A stretch of DNA of 64,000 nt from assembly GCA_039621445.1 (NCBI GenBank), contig CP154956.1, forward strand, positions 80,472,474-80,536,473, read 5' to 3'. This document shows positions 60,201 through 64,000 of the stretch, one piece after another; position 1 is the stretch's first letter; each line of letters starts with the position of its first letter. Position numbers and translations under genes: made by a program. The notes beneath the pieces are model-generated. The model did not search any database, was not told the origin of the DNA, and was given only the letters and a program-made list of their open reading frames with translations. Source of the DNA: Euglena gracilis (taxonomy: Eukaryota > Euglenida > Euglenophyceae > Euglenales).

Positions 60201-62955
60201 CAACCTTTTCTCAGGCCCCCCAGATGTTTATGAGAACCCACAAACCCCCTACAACATGGAATAATTTCAGAACCATATTGGGACCCTGGGAGTAAACGTG
60301 TCGACAAGTGTGAACACCATGAAGGTGGTTTGCTCAGAAATGGGCTTACCAAGTTGAAAACGGAGACCCCAAATGGACAGTGATGGACAGTGATGTCAAG
60401 GAAAATGGCCATTTTCAAGGGAAAATTGGCTTGTTTGGCAGGCATTGGGACCCAAATCCAACCCCTCCCTCCAGGGGGTGACTACTCTGGGGACGCGCCA
60501 TAGACAAGGCACCCTCCTCCCACTGGGGTTGGTCAGACAGGTCCTGCTCTGTTCACGTTTTGTTGCTCGCCTGTGTGATCCACAGTGGTAACCCTTTTTT
60601 TTGCAAGGCCTTGTCCAGCCACCGTCTTGCATCAGACACAGCCCCTATTTGATGCCCAGCCACCTTTGAAGGTCCTGCCACAGGTGCAACAAACAGGATG
60701 CCTGTCTTGCGTGCTTTTTTGTGGGTTTCTTTCATCTGTCTGATGGTTTTTTGATTCCGATTTTCGATATTCCACAGCCAAATGTGGAAGTTTGATTTAA
60801 GGTCAAAATTAAGATAACGGAAACAAGAAAACATAATTGAACACAGTTGTTCTCAAACAAGCTCTTATTCGTAAACCTCTTTCCATAATGTGTTCCCCGC
60901 CCAAGGGGGGAGATCAAACAAGGCATAAATGTCTCAGTTTCCAATCAAGAACAGCATATTTTGGCAAAATGACCTGTACCAAAAATCCAACATCAGTTAA
61001 ACATCAAGATCAACTGAAAGTGAATTGTCAAAAAAATGTGCAAAACTAACTAGTGTGCAAAACTCACAGAAATTATACATATTTTTTTTAAAAAAGTGCA
61101 TTTTGAAGGGTATTCTTGAGCATCTTCAAATAATATACCCCAAAAAACCTGCCAGATAATAACCTCGGCCCCCGCAAGATGCCAAATAATAATAATAATC
61201 ATTCACCCAGGTGTTTTATTTGGGGGGTTGCAATTTTACACCACCGCCTGAAATATTTGTGCAGTACAGGTGCATTTCAACAGCGTTATCGCTTGGACAT
61301 AGCACCCCCCCCCCGAATGTGGTTTTGACAGTTTATTTTTGGCTATTGCTTGCTGTTCCCGCCACGTTCAAGGTGGCCCAGTCTGCATGCATCGATTGTG
61401 TCCATTGACAAACGTTTCCGCCAACTCTGACGGGCCCGTTTTGGTCAGCCAGGAAAGCCGCTCGAATCATCCCCTAAAGCCCTTGGCCAAATCTCCACCA
61501 CTGGCCTGGGGTCCTGGCGGCAGCTCGTGGACCGGCGGGTCCGCTGGCTGCGGAAGGCCACTCGGGCGCCGCCTGAGCTGCGCTGGGAGCAGAGGTTTTT
61601 TAAAGTTTCGGTGACCGGGTGGGGGCCCCGCCCCCCCCCCCCCCGGGGGGTCCCGGGGACCCACCCACTTTTCCCCGAAAATGGCCAAAAATCACGAAAA
61701 ATGCCAAAAATAGCACTTTTTTCAAAAAAAATTCGGCGTCTTCGGCGCCGAAAAGTAGTATCTCCCTGGGGGTCCCCCCCCCCCTTGTCCTAAAACTGTA
61801 AAACACCTCTGGCTGGGAGCGACCGGATGAGCGGGTTCCCGGACATCCGCAGGTGGAGGTGTTTTTGCGAAGCTCTGGCCCAGGTGGCTCCGAACGCCGG
61901 AGAGGAGGCACTCAAGGGCGGGGTGTTCAGGCATGTGCCTGGTTTTATGAGAAGAGGGACAACAAACCTGCCAACAAAGTGCCGACGACGCCCGACAACA
62001 AAGTAGTGAGGTACCTTGCCAGTCGCTGGCGCGCACGCCCACCTCCTGCAGGGGGGGGGGGCAGTTGGCCCACATCCCTCCCCAAGGACGCTTCGATCAT
62101 TGTTTCAGAATATGCAAATCCCAAAGATAATAATGATGGATAAGGCCAGCATTTTGCACCGAGGAATTTTCGGACCATTCCGCCCCAAAGATTGAAGAGT
62201 GTAGAGGCCAGATCGGCAGGTACGGAGGTGAAGGCTTCCCAGACCATGATGCCAATGTTCCTCGCCTCTTTCTTTTAAATCCGAAGAAATACAAACCAAT
62301 TCAAAGAAAATTTCGAAATCCAAAACAAATCCACCAATTTGGGAGATAGAGTAAAAATAGCAACACGTCCAAGGATTGGATTCTTTTTTTACTGGGAGAG
62401 CAGCCCCTCCTCCCTGCGTTTTCCAGATTTCAAAGACCAGATGGTGCGCATGTGGAATGGATGAGCTTTGGCGCGTGTAAATGTGAAGGCGATCGCCCCA
62501 ATCCATTTTAGTTTCCCACCCTTCCTGATCAGCTTACCCTCTCCCCGACATCACCATTTTCCTCCCACCAGCCAATTTGTTAACAATGGACCTCGCACAT
62601 CTTTCTTGAAGGTAAATTTTCCAAGAGGTATTTGCAGTGCATTCTTGATGAGACTGTTTTTGTGTTGTTGTTGTTTCTTTTAAAATATTCCTCATGGCGG
62701 TTTCCGTGCAGTGCGAAATTGTTTATTTATGCGCAAAATTTAATCTCAGTGGAGGAAGTCCCCATTTTAAGAAATCATTCTCTTTCTTTTGGTCAAGTAA
62801 GCACCACCCTGGTAGTCCATGCCCACCATTCGTAGGGCGCTGTGACGTCCACGCCTTTTCTCCGACCCAGAGGCCCCTGCCGCCAGAAAACGTTCGTCTA
62901 CCAGAACTTCAACAACCTTCCTCAAGCCCGCAACTGGGCCAACAGGCCAGGGCTT
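33117..62955 (+). CDS. Gene 3: 2-oxoglutarate/Fe(II) oxygenase with long C-terminal region
   Basis: The exons reproduce, in order, the landmarks of a large-protein subfamily of P4H-like 2OG-Fe(II) oxygenases known from algae, fungi and oomycetes. They are FAAGG; VGDISVPLTEEQ; APYGRGEETLVD...TWQ; NPNWE; YRLLLYAPGDHFALHRDSEK; GMFGTVIVQLPS; ALVVQHGG; YADCEHQLEEVASGYRL; ALKGRDRA; LSHWMTLGG; TGNEG...AVAVWPRRR; helical repeats; VPGHPQVEVFLRS; and NFNNLPQARNWA. The Fe ligands are His and Asp of HRD (36509-36517) and His of CEH (37765); Arg of GYR (37795) is in the usual 2OG-binding position. The family uses O2, Fe(II) and 2OG to hydroxylate a substrate; this subfamily's substrate is unknown to me. 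About 20 exons cover 30 kb. ATG 33147 is a possible start; the last exon(s) are probably past the window edge. Confidence 0.85.
33871..33941 (+). CDS. Gene 3 exon: VGDISVPLTEEQ segment
   Basis: After TCCACCAG, phase 1, it encodes LWVDAVGDISVPLTEEQSQA and LIR. The V-G-x-I-x-x-P-L-T-E-E-Q motif precedes the catalytic domain in this subfamily. It ends AGG/GTTTTC. Confidence 0.85.
34453..34525 (+). CDS. Gene 3 exon: APYGRGEETLVD segment
   Basis: After GGGGAG it encodes RAPYGRGEETLVDSRVRQTW and QPGS. It is highly characteristic of the subfamily. The 5' splice site of the next intron is GTACGC; the 3' side only fits with CTG at -8 (no usable AG), so this intron looks hybrid. Confidence 0.88.
35026..35102 (+). 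CDS. Gene 3 exon: NPNWE segment
   Basis: Encodes FLPNRIQLRNPNWETSLSLL and GTCSF, corresponding to the N-P-x-W-x-x-x-L segment after the TWQ motif. The start is set by CTGAAGCC (CTG at -8); the end by GTTTGG. An in-frame TGA at 35019 lies just upstream of this start. Confidence 0.65.
36449..36586 (+). CDS. Gene 3 exon: oxygenase core with HRD iron ligands
   Basis: Encodes PADLRLYRLLLYAPGDHFAL, HRDSEKDAGMFGTVIVQLPS and RFTGGI. His and Asp of HRD are the first two Fe(II) ligands; the following GMFGT-V-VQLPS strand is conserved. It begins after CAGACCAG. The downstream splice site is unclear: GGTCCCC would be phase 1, but the next exon needs phase 0, met by ATC/GCGGGT. Confidence 0.9.
36851..36945 (+). 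CDS. Gene 3 exon: LVVQHGG strand
   Basis: After GCGTTCCAG it encodes RRSDRALVVQHGGETRRFDC and TLEGLSPFNCP. ALVV-HGG and the following R/K-x-F-D are conserved. The 3' boundary is placed near AAG/GCAAGC; neither a GT nor a CAG at +4 gives the needed phase, so one base may be mis-called here. Confidence 0.8.
37718..37832 (+). CDS. Gene 3 exon: second His ligand and 2OG-binding Arg
   Basis: After AATTGCAAG it encodes LRCACFFAALYADCEHQLEE and VASGYRLALVYSLCWKGP. His of CEH completes the iron triad; Arg of GYR is the expected 2OG-contacting residue. It ends before GTTCAG, which has both GT at +1 and CAG at +4. Confidence 0.92.
38224..38308 (+). tRNA. tRNA-like sequence (possible tRNA pseudogene or SINE head)
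   Basis: It has an A-box-like TAGTGTAGGGG with a D-stem GTGT/ACAC, an anticodon-arm-like TTAGC(7-nt loop)GCTGA whose loop GTTTGTT would read anticodon TTG, and a T-arm CCCGG-TTCGAGT-CTGGG with a good B box. The acceptor stem pairs only partly (AGAGGCA with TGCCGCA). T runs follow at 38320-38335. It lies inside a gene 3 intron. A degenerate gene or tRNA-derived repeat is more likely than a functional tRNA. Confidence 0.4.
39929..42993. mobile_element. About 3-kb unit bounded by inverted repeats
   Basis: The left end TTAGGCGGCGCATCTCGCAC then TTAAGCTTTTTT; the right end AAAAAAGCTTAAGTGCGAGA then TGCGCCGCCTAA. These are inverted repeats of about 32 bp, continuing into imperfect GGTCGAT/GTCGATG. 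The flanks share CCCAAC, a possible short duplication. No transposase was recognised. It carries nested hairpins (40989-41176, 42495-42640) and a complete MITE at 41789-42172. It may instead be two solo copies of the family in opposite orientation. Confidence 0.5.
41789..42172. mobile_element. MITE-like element with perfect 16-bp TIRs and 8-bp TSD
   Basis: The ends CAGGCATTTGCTTAAG and CTTAAGCAAATGCCTG are perfect inverted repeats. Flanking duplications GCCCAAAT lie at 41781-41788 and 42173-42180. The interior has C/G palindromes, GCAGCTAGTCC and CTAGCTAGT blocks shared with 51459-52000, and a GGCGCGAAGCGCC hairpin. No ORF. Confidence 0.88.
43718..44060. mobile_element. MITE-like element, family C, second copy
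   Basis: The ends CATACAATCACTTA / TAAAAAATTGTATG, the GACTGACTGG and TTTTTCAGAGTG blocks and a GGCGCCGAAGGCG hairpin match the element at 20341-20700. The flanks show no convincing duplication, so it is older or rearranged. Confidence 0.75.
44286..44329 (+). CDS. Gene 3 small exon (candidate)
   Basis: Between TTTTCCAG and GTGGGT the frame encodes SDATRILRDMCRYF, an amphipathic helix where the subfamily has an L-x-x-x-L-x-x-W segment after GYRL. Outgoing phase 0. Homology here is weak. Confidence 0.4.
44888..44982 (+). CDS. Gene 3 exon: ALKGRDRA segment
   Basis: Encodes AYTEATLGHHGEDALKGRDR and AIVVLLQS, matching the subfamily's Y-T-x-x-x-L...A-L-K-x-x-D-R-A block. The donor AGT/GTGAGT is perfect. 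The acceptor is uncertain (AG at 44887 or 44897, or earlier). Confidence 0.82.
45303..45370. repeat. TA-rich microsatellite
   Basis: Interrupted TA/TACATA repeats. Confidence 0.9.
45529..45588 (+). CDS. Gene 3 exon (candidate): FPVMIYVLHI strand
   Basis: After TTCACCCAG it encodes PDFPVMIYVLHIPAKGPSF, aligning with the G-F-D-x-x-L-A-L-V segment that follows ALKGRDRA in the subfamily. Both boundaries are provisional because its phase does not connect directly to the previous exon. Confidence 0.4.
45883..46000 (+). CDS. Gene 3 exon: acidic stretch and LSHWMTLGG
   Basis: After CGTGGCAG it encodes PVEDSDDSEDSDLPRERQTS, LSHWMTLGGQPLELRQASS. An acidic low-complexity run followed by L-S-H-W-x-x-L-x-G-x-P-L is typical at this point of the subfamily. 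The end is set at GTTGTG. Confidence 0.8.
46841..47062. repeat. (ATG)n/(GGT)n trinucleotide array
   Basis: About 60 bp of GAT repeats, a mixed GAC/GAT part and about 100 bp of GGT repeats. It lies within a gene 3 intron and would be open as Met, Val or Asp runs, but no splice context supports coding. Confidence 0.95.
47164..47287 (+). CDS. Gene 3 exon (probable)
   Basis: After TCATACCAG it encodes WTSAFGRLRFEAVKDLVVDS, HGTAAGAEERQPRWQETREP. It fits the variable segment between LSHW and TGNEG. It ends before AGGCAG (CAG at +4) in phase 0. Two other frames are also open because of high GC, so the frame call rests on position and composition. Confidence 0.5.
47494..47536. repeat. (GT)n microsatellite
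   Basis: A pure GT run next to the left end of the inverted-repeat element at 47546. Confidence 0.95.
47546..47776. mobile_element. Short inverted-repeat element of the GGCGGCGCATCTCGC family
   Basis: Left end GGGCGGCGCATCTCGC...AAGCTTTTTTGTGTCGGTG, right end CACCGACAAAGAGAAAAAG...GATGCGCTGCCT. The arms are roughly 75% complementary over nearly 60 bp, including the GTGCGTGCAAATGCGCACACC hairpin pair. Same family as 2110-2195 and the ends of 39929-42993. Confidence 0.65.
49410..49556. repeat. (CT)n-(GT)n-(AT)n compound microsatellite
   Basis: CT repeats to 49470, GT repeats to 49494, then AT-rich repeats to 49556, about 100 bp upstream of the next exon. Confidence 0.95.
49655..49783 (+). CDS. 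Gene 3 exon: TGNEG...VWPRRR
   Basis: After GGCGCGTCAG it encodes GFSGVRWVDDCLGAEEQHTG, NEGTSRTHWYHCYAVAVWPR and RRT. T-G-N-E-G-x(4-6)-W-Y-H-x-x-A-V-x-x-W-P-R-R-R is the most conserved block outside the catalytic core. An alternative acceptor at 49697 would start the exon at EEQ. Donor ACG/GTGGCC. Confidence 0.88.
50640..51045. repeat. Degenerate tandem array of GGTTGGGC-type units
   Basis: Roughly 40-bp units containing GGTTGGGC(T/C)GTGGC and GGC(C/A)AACCAAA in alternating orientation recur eight or so times. Related single units appear at 51400-51440 and 52835-52860. Not coding. Confidence 0.7.
51166..51300. repeat. Interstitial telomere-like (TTAGGG) array
   Basis: Perfect and degenerate GGGTTA units, including four consecutive exact TTAGGG copies near 51226-51250, flanked by GGGTTACGG and GGGTCAGTG variants. 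A shorter CCCTAA array is at 12948-12971. It lies in a gene 3 intron, so it is not a chromosome end. Confidence 0.9.
51459..52000. mobile_element. MITE-like element invaded at its right end
   Basis: The left end CAGGCTTCTGCTTAAG matches the right end CGTAAGCATAAGCCTG inverted. The body shares GGCTGGACTGCAGCTAGTCC and CTAGCTAGT with 41789-42172. The left flank ATTTGCTC is matched (6/8) by GTTTGCAC at 52818-52825, which lies beyond the next element. A GGTCCGTAAGCATAAGC block is repeated at 51895 and 51980. Confidence 0.65.
52001..52810. mobile_element. hAT-like inverted-repeat element, nested insertion
   Basis: The ends CAGGGTTTCCCACTGATTCG and CGAGTCAATGGGAAACCCTG are inverted repeats. The 7-bp AAGCCTG is duplicated on both sides (51994-52000, 52811-52817), inserting it into the right end of the preceding element. 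Both arms carry tandem ACGAATAAGT units. The minus strand is open at 52352-52592 with a protein-like composition but no motif I recognise. CAGGG ends are typical of hAT elements; the class is inferred. Confidence 0.7.
52936..53697. mobile_element. Inverted-repeat unit filled with TGGCCAAAA repeats
   Basis: Ends CCCCTTGTCCAACGACC and GGTCGTTGGACAAGGGG are inverted. GGTCGGAGACGA(A)C blocks recur inside the ends, and the centre (53230-53545) is a degenerate tandem of about 10-12 bp units of the type CCAAAANTGGC. A related fragment lies at 35660-35915. No coding content. Confidence 0.7.
53861..53935 (+). CDS. Gene 3 exon: helical repeat
   Basis: After GCGTGCCAG it encodes GGNLLGLLGQVRQKADAALL and RVVLQ, 75 bp, phase 0/0, donor CAG/GTGTGT. 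It matches the N-x-x-x-L-L-x-x-V-x-D helical segment that follows the WPRRR block. Confidence 0.7.
54151..54238. repeat. (AC)n microsatellite
   Basis: AC repeats with occasional GC variants. Confidence 0.95.
54469..54791. mobile_element. MITE-like element, family A, copy 2 (8-bp TSD)
   Basis: It is nearly identical to 3518-3821, differing mainly in homopolymer lengths. Flanked by perfect ATTCTCAC duplications (54461-54468 and 54792-54799). The high identity at 50 kb distance indicates recent mobility. Confidence 0.88.
55405..55471 (+). CDS. Gene 3 exon (candidate): helical segment
   Basis: After GACACTGCAG the frame encodes SVADLCALLRHPWPQIARTI, resembling the L-x-x-L-C-x-x-L-x-W-P helices in the C-terminal region of the subfamily. 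Donor AAG/GTTGCC. Another frame (KASLATDCKDDTKVAKGA) is equally open, so this is uncertain. Confidence 0.35.
57210..57290 (+). CDS. Gene 3 exon: helical segment
   Basis: After CCAGGCTGCAG it encodes VRGRSPDALAALAHSLADVS and EPSAQDF, an Ala/Leu helix of the expected kind. Ends are approximate; a GTCCTA donor is used. Confidence 0.55.
57573..57748 (+). CDS. Gene 3 exon: long helical segment
   Basis: After GCCTGCAG it encodes ATTSLAEQAACLGEGGLVTV, LGLALRQGAGGPLTDLVTFL and TAEGRAPLLGEGLGEACS, a HEAT-like pair of helices. The end is placed before GCGCAG (CAG at +4); a GTCCGT donor at 57774 is the alternative. Confidence 0.7.
57749..61523. other. Intron of gene 3 carrying a dispersed hairpin family
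   Basis: The segment 57860-59875 holds at least eleven short hairpins of the type GGAAGCGG-N3 to 6-CCGCTTCC. The rest is AT-rich and shows no exon; an AAT trinucleotide run is near 61183-61199. Confidence 0.5.
57885..59875. repeat. Eleven dispersed GGAAGCGG...CCGCTTCC hairpins
   Basis: Copies occur at about 57888, 58080, 58181, 58303, 59037, 59163, 59533, 59702, 59740, 59822 and 59851. The arms are nearly constant (GGAAGCGG / CCGCTTCC) while the 3-6 base loops vary (AAAAA, AATCA, AAAG, ATAA, TAAT, ATTC). The spacing is irregular, and nothing like it is seen elsewhere in the window. Confidence 0.85.
61524..61586 (+). CDS. Gene 3 exon, left of MITE
   Basis: After GGCGGCAG it encodes LVDRRVRWLRKATRAPPELR and W, a basic helix. 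The exon is interrupted by the element at 61590-61811 and continues at 61817 in the same frame. Confidence 0.75.
61587..61816 (+). other. Nonconventional intron formed by the MITE
   Basis: The intron GAGCAG...CTGGCTGG has CAG at +4 to +6 and CTG at -8 to -6, phase 0. The nearest GT-AG pair (61595 and 61819) would shift the frame before the conserved GHPQVE motif. Confidence 0.75.
61590..61811. mobile_element. MITE-like element inserted in a conserved exon (8-bp TSD)
   Basis: The ends CAGAGGTTTTTTAAAGTTT and AAACTGTAAAACACCTCTG are inverted repeats. Perfect duplications GCTGGGAG lie at 61582-61589 and 61812-61819. Inside are C/G palindromes and a GGCGTCTTCGGCGCC hairpin. Removing the element and one duplicate gives PELRWERPDERVPGHPQVEV, continuous with the subfamily's conserved W-x-x-P...V-P-G-H-P-Q-V-E motif. 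Confidence 0.9.
61817..61877 (+). CDS. Gene 3 exon: VPGHPQVEVFLRS
   Basis: Encodes ERPDERVPGHPQVEVFLRSS. G-H-P-x-V-x-x-F-L-R is conserved near the C-terminus of the subfamily. It ends in phase 1 before GCCCAG (CAG at +4); GTGGCT at 61884 gives the same phase. Confidence 0.85.
62885..62955 (+). CDS. Gene 3 exon: NFNNLPQARNWA
   Basis: Placed by CTG at -8 (CTGCCGCC), phase 1, it encodes KTFVYQNFNNLPQARNWANR. F-x-x-I/L-x-Q-A-R-N is the next conserved motif after GHPQVE. The 3' boundary is approximate. A final Lys/Thr-rich exon is expected after this and was not seen. Confidence 0.8.
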
Positions 62956-64000
62956 GTGTGTTCTCAGTTTCGCATGCTCTTTCCCTGCTGCCAAAGGAAA
63001 AGTGGGTTCGGGGATGGCATCATGAATTTTTCCCCTGACGCCTAAGCTGCGATGTCCAGGGACAGAGCACTGGACAGGAGGGAAGGGTTTCGTTGAAGGC
63101 AAAGGAGGTTCAAATGTGCCTTCGACCTCTCGGACGCTAAATCAAATGAATGGTCGAAACACGGCAGCTGGTTTGATGATAGAGATGCCTTTCATTTTGC
63201 ACACTGCACACCATTGCACACGATTTGCCCAATGGTCCTCTCCACTGGCCCTGTGTGCAGCATCTACTTGGTGGTTCTTTATTCCGCACCTCTAGGGCAG
63301 TGGATGCCACAGGGGTTCCAGACAGTGTGCGGCGCCAGCTTTCCCAAGGTGACTGTTTTTGATCTTTGTATTTTGACCAACTCAACTGGGAACGTCCAAT
63401 GAGCCGGTGTTCTCACGTTCTGATGTGTCACAGTTTATTTTTTTCCATTTGCATTATTTTGCATTTTTTGTGCAATTGTTGCATAAATTTTATGCAATTG
63501 TTGCATAAAATGATGCAGGATGAAAAAAAAATTATGGTCAGTGATTTGTTTCCAGTTTTTGACCTTACCCATCGGAATTTCAAAATTGTTGGACACAGCA
63601 CCCTGCAGGCATACTGCCCAGGGTAGCATGCCAAGTGGGCATTTGTTTTGAACAGGAGATCCAGGCAACAGGAGGTCCGACCATCCCCACCCACAGGGGG
63701 GGGGGGGTTGGAGTGGCATATCCTCCCGTGGGAGCGGCCAGAAGTGGTCAAAAGTGATCCTCCCAGCACCGAAGGCGCTGGAAAATTTTAAGAACGGGAA
63801 AATTCTTTAATTTTGGGCGATTTCGGCCTGAGTGGGCTGGGGTGACCGAACCCCCCCGGGGGGGGGGGGGGCTGATTGGTGGTTTCATGGTGCAGCTGTG
63901 AATTTCCTCTTTCCCTGGCGCTGAGCGCCAGGAAATGTTTTGGCATTTTTCGCTTGGTAAAAAAAGAAATCTAAAGCACGCTTTTAGCGCATTTGAAGCC
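62956..64000. other. 3' end of window; intron or 3' flank
   Basis: A small candidate exon between CTAGGGCAG and GTGACTG (63301-63349) has ambiguous frames. C/G-palindrome element sequence fills 63690-63940. No terminator or poly(A) context was identified. Confidence 0.4.

Overview
The window is nuclear DNA of a eukaryote, most likely a protist with a large, intron-heavy genome. Coding sequence occurs as short GC-rich islands of 45-265 bp separated by introns of up to several kb. The introns hold inverted-repeat elements, long dinucleotide arrays and poly-C/poly-G palindromes. Short TTAGGG-type arrays are also present. All three genes I can assemble read on the + strand. Reading exons by eye and joining them by phase gave the structures below. 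Exact splice points and both ends of each gene remain provisional.

Layout. 1-2.1 kb: very strong palindromes built on a TTTGCGCAAATGCGCGCA core, with two minus-strand open segments that look protein-like but are not recognised. 2.1-4.9 kb: repeats, one well-preserved MITE, and another unrecognised minus-strand open segment. About 4.9-17.2 kb: gene 1, a ribonuclease-inhibitor-type leucine-rich-repeat protein. Its LRR exons are mostly 84 bp (or 63, 90 or 168 bp), all in phase 1, and joined by GT-AG introns. About 18.0-31.5 kb: gene 2, a multi-pass membrane protein of unknown family. About 33.1-63 kb: gene 3, a very long gene for a protein with a 2-oxoglutarate/Fe(II) oxygenase (prolyl-4-hydroxylase-like) core and a long helical C-terminal region; its last exon(s) may lie beyond the window.

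The most interesting point is the introns. Genes 2 and 3 mix GT-AG introns with introns lacking GT...AG. In these, a CAG at intron positions +4 to +6 and usually a CTG (or ATG) at -8 to -6 restore the reading frame. In two cases (20338-20705 and 61587-61816) the intron is a MITE-like element with CAG...CTG/ATG terminal inverted repeats. It sits between perfect 8-bp target-site duplications inside an otherwise continuous conserved exon. The CAG/CTG offsets are what such an insertion produces if one 8-bp duplicate is split 5+3 between exon and intron. As I recall, this matches the 'nonconventional introns' described in euglenids, so a euglenid is my leading guess for the organism; it is not proven. 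Related elements with 8-bp duplications lie elsewhere in introns and intergenic DNA, including one nested insertion.
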